The notes below the pieces were generated by a model that worked only from the letters and a program-made list of their open reading frames with translations, was not told the DNA's origin and ran no database searches. Source: Streptomyces turgidiscabies Car8 (GTDB lineage Bacteria > Actinomycetota > Actinomycetes > Streptomycetales > Streptomycetaceae). Taken from it: a DNA stretch of 40,397 bases. The translations under genes and the position numbers were made by a program. This document shows, piece by piece, positions 30,038-38,636 of this stretch (its first letter is position 1; every line of letters starts with the position of its first letter). Location: NCBI RefSeq assembly GCF_000331005.1, contig NZ_AEJB01000475.1:1-40397 (forward strand), read 5' to 3'.

Positions 30038-32748
30038 TGGCCTTTCCAGAGGACTCGCTTGGCACTCATGTCGCCTTCCGGATCGGTGGGGTGTGGACTG
30101 ACGTCACTCAGTACGCGCAGCTGGGGAACGTCATCACCCACAGGCGAGGGCGCACGGCTGAAGGGCAGGCGGTCGACCCGGCCTCCTGCACCCTTACCTT
30201 GCGCTCCCCGAGGGGCCTCTTCTCCAACCGGAACCCGCGCAGCGAGTACTTCGGGTTGCTGCCCCGGAACACGCCGTTGCGGGTCTCGGTGCGGACTGGC
30301 ACGCAGCGACTGGTACTGCCTGACGACTCATCCACTGCACGCGCGACGACCCCCAGCGCTACCGCTCTGAATATCGCGGGCAACCTGGACGCTCGGATCG
30401 AGGTGTCGCTGCTCAACTGGCAGAGCGGCGCCGAGGTCGAGCTGTTCGGAAAATACCTGACCACAGGCAATCAGCGGTCGTGGCAAATGTCAGTGGCAGC
30501 GGACGGGAAGCTGCTTCTCCGCGCATCAACCGACGGCGGCGCGGTCACCGGGTACCAGTCGACAGCCGTAGTCCCCGTCCCCCCTTCGGGCCGGCTAGCT
30601 CTCCGCGTTACCCGCGACAACGCCACCGGCGCGACAACCTTCTACACGGCGCCGTCGATCAGCGGCGCGTGGGCTCAATTGGGCGCCACCATCACGATGC
30701 CTACCGGTGCGATTTTCGCGTCCACGGCTCCGTTGGTAGTTGGTGACCTCGACACTGTGGTCTTCGCTGGCGCCGTGGGTAGCGTGTACGCGGCGCAGCT
30801 CCGAAACGGCATCAACGGCACACTTGTGGACAGCGTCGATTTCACGGTGCAATCCGTCGGAGCCACCAGTTTCGTGGACGCCAGTGGCCGCACTTGGACC
30901 CTGGCCAACGGGGCAGCTATCAGCAACGAGTACGTCCGGTTCACCGGGGAGTACAGCGACTGGCCCGCTCGCTGGGGCAATTCCGGCTACCTCATCCTTG
31001 TCGAAGGGGAGGGTGCCGGAGTCCTGCGGCGTCTCAACCAAGGCACGAAGGCTTTCCAGTCGACGCTACGCCGCCGTATCCCCTCCGACAGCACTCTGTT
31101 GGCGTACTGGCCGATGGAGGACGATGACGAGGCGACGCAGGCCTACAGCCCTACCCCGGGTGTCCAGCCGCTGAAGTTGAGCAACTTCGAGATGGCGAGC
31201 GACGACTCGTTCTCGGGCTCAGCTCCGCTGCCGGTCGTGCAGGTCGGAGCGACCATGTTCGCTCAGGTGCCAGCCCCTGTCTCGGGGGTCGGCCCGTGGC
31301 AGGTTGAGCTGGTCTACCGTGTGCCGACCGCTCCTGGCTCGCTGGCTACGTTCTTCGAGCTTGCCCTCGTGGGCGGGACCGCCGCCCGAGTCACAGTGCA
31401 GGTCCAGACAAACAATGTGCGGCTGACGGTCCTCGATCCAGACGGCACTCAGCTGCTCCTGCTGAACTCGAACGCGGGGAACGCCCCGAACTTCTTCGGT
31501 AGCCAGAACCGCTTCCGGGTCTTCGCTCGGCAGAACGGGGGCAACGTCGACGTCGATATGGCCTGGCTCAACGTGAGCGCCAGTGGTGTCTTCGTGACCG
31601 GCTCTTACGCTGGTCAGGTCGGCCGCGTCCGTACCGTGTCCAGCACCTTCGGCACAGGCATGGATGGCACGACGATGGGTCACCTCGCCGTTTTCCAAGC
31701 CACCGATACCAAGATCATGGACGGCGCGGACGACGGCTACCAGGGTGAGACTGCCGCTGCGCGCCTGCGCCGGCTGTCCACTGAGGAGAGCCTTCCGATC
31801 CTCGTGACAGGCGTCCAGAGCGAGACTGCCCGCATGGGCCCACAACGGCCGGCCAGTCTGCTGGAGCAGTTGGAGCAGTGCGCGGCTGCTGACGGGGGGA
31901 TCCTCGTCGAGGACCGAGACAAGATCGGTCTGCGCTACCGGGGGCGAACCTCCTTCTACAACCGGCAGCCGAGTCTCACCCTCCCGTTCGCGTCCCGTGG
32001 GCTGACGGGCGTCGACCCGGTGGAGGACGACCAGGCGCTGCGTAATGACGTCACGGTGGAGAGGGTGGGCGGCTCGTCCGGCCGAGCCGAAGTGCACGAT
32101 GGGCCGCTGTCCATCGAATCGGTGGGCCGCTACGACGACTCCGTCACCCTGAACGTCTACTCGGATGATCAGACGGAGCCTATGGCGGCCTGGCTCGCGC
32201 ATCTGGGCACCTGGGACGAGGCCCGCTACCCGTCGCTGACGATCCGCCTGCACAGGGCACCGGAACTGATCGACACGGTGCTCGGCATCACCGAAGGCGA
32301 CCTCATCCGCATCACCGACCTACCCGAGGGCCTCCCGCCCGGACCGGTGGATCTGCTGGTGGTGGGCTATAAGGAGCGCATCGGCGTGCGCACCTGGGAG
32401 ATCGACTTCGTATGCGTGCCAGCGGGCCCGTACCAGGTTGGTGTCACAGACGACCCGGTGCGGGGCATCGCCGACTCCAAGTCCAGCACGCTCGCTGTCG
32501 GCGTCAGCTCCTCGGCGACCTCGTTGTCGGTCGCCGTCTCCAGCGGATTGCTGTGGGTGCACCAGGTGGACTTCAACATCGTCGTGGGCGGCGAGGAGAT
32601 GACCGTCACCAACGTCACCGGCGTCGCATCACCGCAGACCTTCACCGTGGTCCGCGCCGCCAACGGCGTGACGAAGTCCCATTTGGCCAACTCTCCGGTC
32701 CACGTCGCTCGTCCTGCTCGCATTGCCCTAGGAGGCTCCCGTGCCTGA
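30037..32748 (+). CDS. large minor tail protein with LamG-like insert
   Basis: ATG 30037 shares a base with the tape measure stop. The 903-residue protein begins with a distal-tail-like region: [20 protein letters not shown] and [20 protein letters not shown], motifs usual in actinophage minor tail proteins. Residues 330-560 hold a LamG/concanavalin-like sandwich opening with [14 protein letters not shown]. The C-terminal third resembles a tail-associated baseplate domain ([38 protein letters not shown]). It should form the tail tip and may bind a surface glycan. Confidence 0.82.
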
Positions 32749-33244
32749 TGTTGTGCCCCCTGGCGGCGTCATCTACGACGAGTTGCTGACCTACCGGTCG
32801 CCGTACGTCGTTGCGCACGCAGCCTTGACGGCGAACTCGGCGAACGTCACGTCGACGACCGAGGTGACGGTCGTGACGACGCCGTCCGCCACGTTCACGG
32901 TGGGGCGCGCCTACAAGATCGAATACCACGGCATGATCCAGCACGGCACAGCTTCGCTCGTTGACCTGTGCTTCCTGAGGCTCCGCCGGAGCGGCGGCCT
33001 TATCCGGAACATTCAGAGCGTCCCGGTGGCCAACCGAGGAACAGCCAACCGGAACAACGCCATCGACTTCTGCACCTTCGTCACGCCCTCCTCGACGGTC
33101 ACCGACACCGTTTACCTGACCGCCAGTTGGGACACCGGCAGCACGGCCACGTTCATCCTGGTCGGCACTGCGGGCACTCCGGGCCTGCTGACCGTCTGGG
33201 ACGCCGGTCCGGCATCTGATTTCCCAGGGATCGCGACTTTCTGA
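32741..33244 (+). CDS. small tail-fibre-like protein
   Basis: GTG 32741 overlaps the previous gene by eight bases. The 167-residue product starts [17 protein letters not shown]. It continues as Thr/Ser/Val-rich beta structure ([38 protein letters not shown]), a pattern of trimeric tip or fibre domains. It follows the minor tail protein and precedes lysis-side genes, the usual spot for a receptor-binding component. A hairpin follows. Confidence 0.68.
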
Positions 33245-33259
33245 CGTTCCCGTTCATCG

Positions 33260-33285
33260 AGCCCCGCGTCGTCCGGCGCGGGGCT
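33260..33285 (+). terminator. 9-bp hairpin after the fibre gene
   Basis: Arms 33260-33268 and 33277-33285 are perfect complements around an 8-nt loop, followed by TCTGC. It divides the tail genes from the lysis-side genes and may reduce read-through. Confidence 0.55.
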
Positions 33286-33308
33286 TCTGCATGCCCTTGG
33301 AGGCACGA

Positions 33309-33773
33309 ATGGCTGTAGAGATCCATCCCGCCACCGCCCGGGTGCTCGAGAACTTCCGGTTCGACCATCTGCCGGCGCACCTCCAGGCGGTGAGCCGACC
33401 GTTCCACGACCTGGCGCATCAGCTTGCCGAGACCCTCACGGGGCCGGAGGTGACGAAGGCACTCGACGAACTCTGGGCGGCGAAGAACTGGGCGGTCGTC
33501 GCCGCGAGCAACGCGGCCCTCGATGGAGCTCCGCCCGCGCCGCTGGCTCCGGCGGTTGGCGACGTCGTCCTGGTCGTGGCCGACCCCGCCGAGAACAACG
33601 GCGCCACCACGGCGCCGGCGATCGTCACCCGGGTCTGGTCCGCCACCACGATCAACGCCCGTGTCCTGCACGACGGGCCTGGGCACAGTTGGCGCACGTC
33701 GTTGGTCTACCGCGAGAACCTCGACGGGATCAAGGGCATGCCCGCGGTGTGGACCAGGCCCGGGCGCGCCTGA
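33309..33773 (+). CDS. Acb2/Tad1-like helical-hairpin protein
   Basis: ATG 33309 follows TGGAGG. Residues 1-70 form a helical hairpin with FDHLPAHLQAVSRPFHDLA, then TKALDELWAAKNWAVVAAS. Spacing of F, hLP, f..LA, L..L and AkN resembles the hairpin domain of Acb2/Tad1-type proteins, which sequester cyclic nucleotide signals of host CBASS/Thoeris immunity. Many actinophages carry this variant without tested function. The C-terminal 75 residues form a small beta domain (GDVVLVVADP, ATTAPAIVTRVWSATTINARV) of a sort often seen on phage accessory proteins. It overlaps the endolysin start by one base. The anti-defence role is inference. Confidence 0.62.
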   Translation: MAVEIHPATARVLENFRFDHLPAHLQAVSRPFHDLAHQLAETLTGPEVTKALDELWAAKNWAVVAASNAALDGAPPAPLAPAVGDVVLVVADPAENNGATTAPAIVTRVWSATTINARVLHDGPGHSWRTSLVYRENLDGIKGMPAVWTRPGRA

Positions 33774-34579
33774 TGACGCGGCTCGTCACGCGTGCACAAC
33801 TCGGTTGGCCAGCCTCAGCGGCTCCGCTGCAGGCCACCGCGAGGGGGGTGAAGGTCCACTACGAGGGGACCGAGGTGAGTACTCGGCTGCTCACCGACCA
33901 TGCCGCGTGCATCGCCGAGTGGAAGTCCATCCGCGCCTCTCATCTGGCCGATCCGGACGAGGACTACTCGGACATCGCCTACAACTACGGGGCCTGCCCG
34001 CACGGCTACCTGCTGGAAGGGCGCGGCCTCGGCCGCCGCACCGCGGCCAACGGCAACCAGCCCCTGAACAAGGCGCACTACGCGGTCGTGGGCCTGGTCG
34101 GCGACGAGGGCCTGACCGAGCCGACCGACGCCATGCTCTCGGCGATCCGCGACGGCATCGAGCTGCTCCGCGAGGACGGTGCTGGCGAGGAGATCGAGGG
34201 CCACAAGGACGGCTACGCCACCGAGTGCCCCGGGCCCGCTCTGTACGCGTGGGTGCAGAAGGGCGCCCCGCGACCGACCACCACCGAGGAGGACGACATG
34301 CCCACCCCCCAGGAGTACGCCAAGGCGGTCTGGGATCACCGACTGACCAGCCCGACGGCGGCAAAGGGCACCGACCCGACCCGTCCGGCAGGGGTGTTCC
34401 TCAGCTACGGCGACGCCCATCACGCCCAGCTCGTCGCGCTGGTCGGCGCGCAGACCGCCGCCATCGCAGCTCTCGCCAAGGGCGGCGGGCTGGACGCGGC
34501 GGAGATCCAGGCCGCTGCGGAGACAGGCGCCGAAGCGGCGCTCGACCGGCTCGGTATCGCACTCACCAAGGAGAGCTGA
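33773..34579 (+). CDS. endolysin, N-acetylmuramoyl-L-alanine amidase type
   Basis: ATG 33773 shares a base with the preceding stop. Residues 20-165 form a PGRP/amidase-2 domain. His29 (VKVHYEG), Tyr70/72 (IAYNYGAC), His144 (EGHKDG) and Cys152 (ECPG) match the zinc and catalytic positions of T7 lysozyme-like amidases, which cut the link between glycan and peptide. The C-terminal 90 residues begin MPTPQEYAKAVWDHR and continue with a helical Ala-rich part, probably wall-binding or oligomerising. A strong ribosome-binding site before Met176 may give this part as a separate product. No signal peptide is present, so release depends on a holin. Confidence 0.9.
   Translation: MTRLVTRAQLGWPASAAPLQATARGVKVHYEGTEVSTRLLTDHAACIAEWKSIRASHLADPDEDYSDIAYNYGACPHGYLLEGRGLGRRTAANGNQPLNKAHYAVVGLVGDEGLTEPTDAMLSAIRDGIELLREDGAGEEIEGHKDGYATECPGPALYAWVQKGAPRPTTTEEDDMPTPQEYAKAVWDHRLTSPTAAKGTDPTRPAGVFLSYGDAHHAQLVALVGAQTAAIAALAKGGGLDAAEIQAAAETGAEAALDRLGIALTKES
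34298..34579 (+). CDS. possible internally initiated C-terminal endolysin product
   Basis: GAGGAGG at 34286-34292 lies five bases before the in-frame ATG 34298 (Met176 of the endolysin). Initiation here would make a 93-residue polypeptide holding only the C-terminal domain. Other phage endolysins use this device to form hetero-oligomers with extra binding subunits. The codons for Glu-Glu also explain the site by chance, so evidence is moderate. Confidence 0.4.
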   Translation: MPTPQEYAKAVWDHRLTSPTAAKGTDPTRPAGVFLSYGDAHHAQLVALVGAQTAAIAALAKGGGLDAAEIQAAAETGAEAALDRLGIALTKES

Positions 34580-34582
34580 CCC

Positions 34583-34807
34583 ATGAAGGACACCAGCAAG
34601 CGCACCGCCCGTACGGTGCTCCAGACCGGGATCGGCTTCGCGGTAACGCTGCCGGCCATCGTGTCAGCCTCTGGGATCCCGGAGTCTCTGCCTTGGGTGG
34701 CGGGCGGTCTGGCGGTCGCGGGTGGCTTCGCCCGTGTCATGGCACTGCCCGGCGTCCAAGGGCTGCTCCCGCGCTGGCTGCGTACGGACGATGGGAATCG
34801 TGAGTGA
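34583..34807 (+). CDS. holin-like membrane protein
   Basis: ATG 34583 lies three bases after the endolysin stop, with AGGAGAG upstream. The 74-residue product has a basic N-terminus (MKDTSKRTARTVLQ), two hydrophobic segments (about residues 15-31 and 36-57) and a basic C-terminus. The theme VLQTGIGFAVTLPAIVSASG followed by PWVAGGLAVAGG recurs in Streptomyces phage holins. It would permeabilise the membrane to release the endolysin. It overlaps the next gene by four bases. Confidence 0.8.
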   Translation: MKDTSKRTARTVLQTGIGFAVTLPAIVSASGIPESLPWVAGGLAVAGGFARVMALPGVQGLLPRWLRTDDGNRE

Positions 34808-35061
34808 CGCCGCCGGAGTCGATGTCGATCGCGCTCGAACTCGCCGAGCTGCGGCGGACGATGGAGGTCGGGTTCACCGAGCAGCGTGGCCAACTCGCCC
34901 TCCTGGTGCAGCGCGGCGACCAAACCGACAAGGCGCTGGAAGATCACGAGCGGCGGCTTGATGCGATCGAGCGCTCCCGATGGCCGTTGCCAGCTATCGC
35001 TGCGGTGACGGCCGTGGGTGCGCTCGCCGTGTCGGTGTGGCAGGCAGTCGGTCACGGCTGA
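34804..35061 (+). CDS. second lysis-module membrane protein
   Basis: GTG 34804 overlaps the holin stop. The 85-residue product begins with a soluble helix-rich coiled coil (LAELRRTMEVGFTEQ, LEDHERRLDAIERS) and ends with one hydrophobic segment (about residues 63-80). This coiled-coil plus C-terminal anchor layout is seen in actinophage second lysis proteins, which may act as holin partner or antiholin. It is the last gene of the late operon, which closes at the hairpin 35149-35182. Confidence 0.65.
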   Translation: MTPPESMSIALELAELRRTMEVGFTEQRGQLALLVQRGDQTDKALEDHERRLDAIERSRWPLPAIAAVTAVGALAVSVWQAVGHG

Positions 35062-35148
35062 GATGTCTTTGGTCGAAGCTCCGCATTGCCGCTTTCCGGC
35101 CGCTACCGTGACGAGAGTAAGCCTCCCGAGCAAGTTGATCAGAGCCTC

Positions 35149-35182
35149 GCCCTCTCTCGCCTTCGGGCGGGAGAGGGCTTTT
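35149..35182 (+). terminator. strong terminator closing the phage late operon
   Basis: Arms 35149-35161 and 35166-35178 pair over 13 bp with one G-T pair, close on a TTCG tetraloop, and are followed by TTTT. This is the clearest intrinsic terminator in the window. It is placed between the last lysis gene and the convergent HAD gene, so it may serve both directions. Confidence 0.85.
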
Positions 35183-35184
35183 CC

Positions 35185-35853
35185 TCATGCCCCGATCGCG
35201 GCGAGCGCCCGGCCCGTGTCCGCCAGGTCATCGAGCACGGCATGGGCGCCAGCGTCGCGCAGTTCGGTCGCGGAGGTGCCGCCCGTAGCGACCGCTACGA
35301 CCCGGACGCCAGCCTCTCGTCCTCCGGCGACGTCGGCGGGAGTGTCTCCGAGGAACACCGCACCTTGCGGGCCCACGGCTGCCCGCTTGAGGGCAGCGCG
35401 CAGCAGCTCGGGGCGGCCTTCGCCGTCCTCGGCGTAGGCGCCCTCATCCAGCCTCATCCAGCTGTCCAGACCAAACACAGCGAGTTTTACTTCGGCGGCC
35501 TGCCTGACGTTGCCGCTCACCACAGACTGCGCCACGCCTCGCTCTGCGAGAGACGCGAGCACCGCCGCAGCACCAGGCAGCGCGTGCCCCCGCTCGCGCA
35601 GCTCGGCCGCGCGCCGGACGTGCAGTGTCCCGAGCGCGTCAGCGAACCGTACGAACAGGTCGTCGCTGTAAGGGATGTCGTGCAGCCGCACGGTCTCCCG
35701 CAGGATCACCCGTTCCGTCGACCCGGTGACCGACGCCTGTTCCCGCAGCGCGATCCCCGTCACCGTCTGGAACGCCTGCTCCCACAGCTCCCGCCCGAGG
35801 CCTCGCGTCGCCATCAGCGTGTGGTCGATGTCCCACAGCACCAGCTCTGGCAC
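35185..35853 (-). CDS. HAD-superfamily hydrolase (phosphoglycolate phosphatase-like)
   Basis: GTG 35853 follows GGGGAGG and puts the first strand at the N-terminus (VPELVLWDIDHTLM), so it is preferred over the longer frame to 35958. The 222-residue product has all HAD motifs: nucleophile and acid in DIDHT (residues 8-12), Ser in VVSGN, Lys in the RPELLRAALKRA region and acidic FLGDTPADV. A helical cap lies between motifs I and II. Beta-phosphoglucomutase/phosphoglycolate phosphatase-like enzymes fit best; substrate unknown. It is divergent from the XRE-TPR regulator and probably not phage-encoded. Confidence 0.82.
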   Translation of the reverse strand: MPELVLWDIDHTLMATRGLGRELWEQAFQTVTGIALREQASVTGSTERVILRETVRLHDIPYSDDLFVRFADALGTLHVRRAAELRERGHALPGAAAVLASLAERGVAQSVVSGNVRQAAEVKLAVFGLDSWMRLDEGAYAEDGEGRPELLRAALKRAAVGPQGAVFLGDTPADVAGGREAGVRVVAVATGGTSATELRDAGAHAVLDDLADTGRALAAIGA

Positions 35854-35935
35854 CAGTGCCTCCCCTCTGTTGACGAACTGGGCCTCCCCACGTTGCGCGC
35901 ACCCTACGCTCATATCAAGGAGCAAGGAGTAGCGC

Positions 35936-37138
35936 ATGGTTGCAGCAGACCTCCCCATCGGGGACAGGATCAGGCACTACCGTGGGGGGCGCCGACAGGA
36001 CGCTGTCGCCGGCCTGGCCGGTATCTCGCCCGACTACCTGTCGCAGATCGAACGCGGCCTCAAGAGGCCGTCCCTGCCGATTCTGTACGCGCTCGCCCAG
36101 GAGCTGGGCGTGCCTGCGGCAGCGCTGCTCTCTGAACAGCCGCCCGCCGAAGAGACGGCCGGGGACACCGCCGAGACCGCCGTGGGCCGCGCGCTGCTCG
36201 GCTACGGCCCGGCACGCAGCACCCCACCGGTGCCTGCGAGCGTGCTGAGGGACCGGGTGGAGGCTGCGTGGCAGAGCTGGCAGACCAGTCCGGACCGGTT
36301 CACCAGAGCGGCCGAGACGATGCCGGACCTCGTCGCTGACCTGGAGCATGCCGTGCGTGCCGCGCGCGCGGGTACCGACGTAGCGGAGCGACGCGCTGTG
36401 CTGCGAGCCGCCTCAGATCTGTACTGCCTGCTCCGCTCCTACCTTCGGCGCACCGGACGCGTCGACCTCGCCACTCTCGCCGCCGACCGTGCGATGCGCG
36501 CAGCGGAGGACGCCGACGATCCACTGCGCATCGCGGCTGCACAGTGGAACCTCGGGCACGTGCTGCTCGCGGCCGGCCAGCCCGTCGAGGCGGAGGAGTC
36601 GGCCATACGCGCTGCTGAGCAGGTGGCGACAGCTCAAATGTCGGAAGTTGAGCGGGCGGCGATGGGGGGTGCTCTCCAGCTGGTGGCAGTCGTGGCTGCC
36701 GCTCGCCGGCGCCGGTGGTGGGAGGCCCGCGACCGGCTGAGGCAGCATGCCGCGCCCGCGGCTCGCGCCGTGGGTGACGGCAGCAACGTTGCTTGGACAG
36801 TGTTCGGGCCGACCAACGTGGCATTGCACGCCGTCTCCATCGAGATGGAGGCGGGCGAGACCGGCGAGGCCCTGCACACCGCGGACGCCATCGACACAAG
36901 TGGTCTGCCCAGCCTGGAACGGGAGTTCACGTTCGGCCTGGAGGTAGCGGCCTGCCACAGCCAGCGCCGGGACGATGCCGCCGTGCTGCTCGCCCTCCTC
37001 GGCCTGGAGGCGATTGCCCCGGAAGACCTGGCACGGACACCGCTGGCACGGCAGATGGTGTTGACCGTGATCCGCCGGGCTCGGGCGATGCATGCCCGAC
37101 AAGCCGAGCAGCTCGCGGAGCGCATCGGTCTGGTCTAG
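35936..37138 (+). CDS. XRE-family regulator with TPR-like C-terminal domain
   Basis: ATG 35936 follows AAGGAG. Residues 8-62 form the Cro/C1-type helix-turn-helix (AGISPDYLSQIERGLKRPSL). The remaining 340 residues are helical repeats of TPR type (WNLGHVLLAAGQPVEAEESA, TGEALHTADAIDTSGL), as in many Streptomyces regulators that may sense a peptide or metabolite. It is divergent from the HAD gene, with 82 bases between them holding the control region. Downstream a palindrome and three small genes follow, possibly its targets. Confidence 0.85.
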   Translation: MVAADLPIGDRIRHYRGGRRQDAVAGLAGISPDYLSQIERGLKRPSLPILYALAQELGVPAAALLSEQPPAEETAGDTAETAVGRALLGYGPARSTPPVPASVLRDRVEAAWQSWQTSPDRFTRAAETMPDLVADLEHAVRAARAGTDVAERRAVLRAASDLYCLLRSYLRRTGRVDLATLAADRAMRAAEDADDPLRIAAAQWNLGHVLLAAGQPVEAEESAIRAAEQVATAQMSEVERAAMGGALQLVAVVAAARRRRWWEARDRLRQHAAPAARAVGDGSNVAWTVFGPTNVALHAVSIEMEAGETGEALHTADAIDTSGLPSLEREFTFGLEVAACHSQRRDDAAVLLALLGLEAIAPEDLARTPLARQMVLTVIRRARAMHARQAEQLAERIGLV

Positions 37139-37157
37139 GTCGACGAGCCTGTGGGTC

Positions 37158-37178
37158 ACCCGAGCTGTCAGCTCGGGT
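37158..37178. promoter_or_regulatory. 21-bp perfect palindrome
   Basis: ACCCGAGCTG and CAGCTCGGGT flank a single central T. It starts 20 bases after the XRE-TPR stop and about 67 bases before the next gene. As RNA it would form a 7-bp stem with a 7-nt loop, so a terminator is possible. As DNA it is a good operator candidate for the downstream operon. Confidence 0.5.
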
Positions 37179-37245
37179 CACCTCACCAGCTCCTGCCTAC
37201 GGTCACGTGGTGAGACAAACCACCGTGACTGTGGAGGCGTGAGCG

Positions 37246-37830
37246 ATGACGTACGAAACACCCAAACATCCAGCCTCGTCCGGAGCTGTCTTACACACCA
37301 GAGCAGAGGTGGACGAAGCGGTCGGCGCCTGGCTCCTGGGCGCGACCGAGTCCCGCGACCGGTCCCGTACGGAGTGGCAGGATCTCGGCGTCACCATGCT
37401 CCCTACGGGCCGTATCTTCTCCGCGATCCGCATGTCCGCGCGCCTCGTCCACGCCGCCGCCTGCACCACCGACCTCGCGGCCGTCGACCACTACCTGGCC
37501 CGCGCGCTCGTCGGCGGACCGGCCATCCATGACCCGCACCGCTGCCGCTACTACGTGCTGATGTCCGCCGATAGTGGCCGTCCGTGGGAGTACACCCGGG
37601 ACGTGGAGCCTCGCGGTCTCGGCTCGTATGTGGGTGTTCCCCGGCCCGGCCGGAACGCCCCGGACGACTCGGGCGCCCCTTACTGGTCGGTCTCCATGGA
37701 GGCCGCGGGCGCCTTGTGCGCCCCGAGCGTCGTCGCCGCACTGGTCGAGATCGGCCTCCACGAGCTGGCTGGCCGAACCCCGGGCGCAGGCGGCCAGGTC
37801 TTCCCGCTGCCCACAAAGGGGAGCCGATGA
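37246..37830 (+). CDS. hypothetical Streptomyces protein, 194 aa
   Basis: ATG 37246 follows GTGGAGG. The product has a helical start, then a mixed region DLGVTMLPTGRIFSAIRM and a segment HRCRYYVLMSADSGRPWEY, ending in a helix VVAALVEIGLHELAG. Parts resemble C-terminal modules of Streptomyces DNA primase/polymerase-like proteins, a weak impression only. It overlaps the next gene by four bases and begins a three-gene coupled operon downstream of the XRE-TPR regulator. Confidence 0.65.
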   Translation: MTYETPKHPASSGAVLHTRAEVDEAVGAWLLGATESRDRSRTEWQDLGVTMLPTGRIFSAIRMSARLVHAAACTTDLAAVDHYLARALVGGPAIHDPHRCRYYVLMSADSGRPWEYTRDVEPRGLGSYVGVPRPGRNAPDDSGAPYWSVSMEAAGALCAPSVVAALVEIGLHELAGRTPGAGGQVFPLPTKGSR

Positions 37831-38153
37831 CCAGCGCCACGCAGGACATCCTGCGCACCGCGACCCTGCCGGTGCCCGCTCTCGGCAGTCTGCGGCCGGA
37901 GCAGATCCGCGGCGAGGCCTGCGTGTGGGGCGGAGGCCTCCTCGATTCCGGTGCCGTCGACCTCGGCCGCCGGTCCGGCACCCTGATGGGGATAGTCGGC
38001 CCGTGGGAACCCAGGGCGTGCACCAGCTGCGTACATGCCGCTGTCTGGCGGGCACTCCGCGCCCACGATGGAACATGCACGCCGTGCAGCCGGGGTGAGG
38101 CCTGCGATGCGCGCCGAGCTTTGCGTCGCCATGCGTGGGAGGACGGCCGATGA
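37827..38153 (+). CDS. hypothetical Cys-rich protein, 108 aa
   Basis: ATG 37827 overlaps the previous stop. The C-terminal half carries CTSCVHAAVW and, 19 residues on, CTPCSRGEAC, a four-Cys pattern that could bind zinc. The N-terminal half is Gly-rich with ACVWGGGLLDSG. It is coupled to the next gene by another ATGA overlap. I recall similar proteins beside XRE regulators in Streptomyces, without known function. Confidence 0.6.
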   Translation: MTSATQDILRTATLPVPALGSLRPEQIRGEACVWGGGLLDSGAVDLGRRSGTLMGIVGPWEPRACTSCVHAAVWRALRAHDGTCTPCSRGEACDARRALRRHAWEDGR

Positions 38154-38329
38154 TTTGCGCCCGCTGTGACCAGCCGATCCGGCGCGGACAGAGGACCCTG
38201 AAGGTCCCGAAGGACAGCGCGTCCGGTGCCGGCGGCGACGTCATCCTCCACGCCGTGCTGTGCAAGAAGCCGCCCACCCAGACCTATCCCGCCCGATCCC
38301 TCGCTACCGGCGCGCGCCGACTTCGGTAG
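38150..38329 (+). CDS. small zinc-knuckle-like protein, 59 aa
   Basis: ATG 38150 lies in an ATGA overlap. It begins MICARCDQPIRRGQ with a CxxC pair; a later HAVLCKKP supplies His and Cys that could complete a metal site. The tail is basic. It is the last gene of the small operon. Its transcript runs toward the small XRE gene on the opposite strand. Confidence 0.55.
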   Translation: MICARCDQPIRRGQRTLKVPKDSASGAGGDVILHAVLCKKPPTQTYPARSLATGARRLR

Positions 38330-38377
38330 CGGGAAAGAGGAGCGGTCGGCCCCGTCACCCCCGTCGGGGTCGGCCGC

Positions 38378-38614
38378 TCAGCGCACGAGTTCGGTGAGTG
38401 GGACGTCCATCGCGTTGGCGATCCGGATCAGGGTGTCGAGGAGGGGGCTGGAGTGGCCCTGCTCGATGCGGCTGTATGTGGCGATGTCGATGCCGGACCT
38501 GCCGCAGACGTCCGGCTGGGTCAGGTTGAGGTGCTCGCGTACGCGGCGGATCTGCTCGCCCACCTGGCGCCGACGGGCGATGACCCGTTCGTCGGGTGCG
38601 GGGGGACGTGGCAC
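38378..38614 (-). CDS. small XRE-family repressor
   Basis: GTG 38614 is the start. The 78-residue product is nearly all a Cro/C1-type domain: helices around EQIRRVREHLNLTQPDVCG, the recognition helix in GIDIATYSRIEQGHSSP, then LIRIANAMDVPLTELVR. Such short proteins act as dimeric repressors. A strong palindrome at 38648-38665, about 35 bases upstream, is the natural operator for autoregulation. It could be the immunity or regulator gene of an element inserted at the tRNA. Confidence 0.82.
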   Translation of the reverse strand: MPRPPAPDERVIARRRQVGEQIRRVREHLNLTQPDVCGRSGIDIATYSRIEQGHSSPLLDTLIRIANAMDVPLTELVR

Positions 38615-38636
38615 TGGTCCACAGTCCCGACTACAT

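Noticed and set aside
35062..35148. Prophage attachment site directly after the lysis genes.
   Set aside because: Nothing in this stretch repeats elsewhere in the window and the neighbouring HAD gene is intact, so there is no positive evidence for a junction here.
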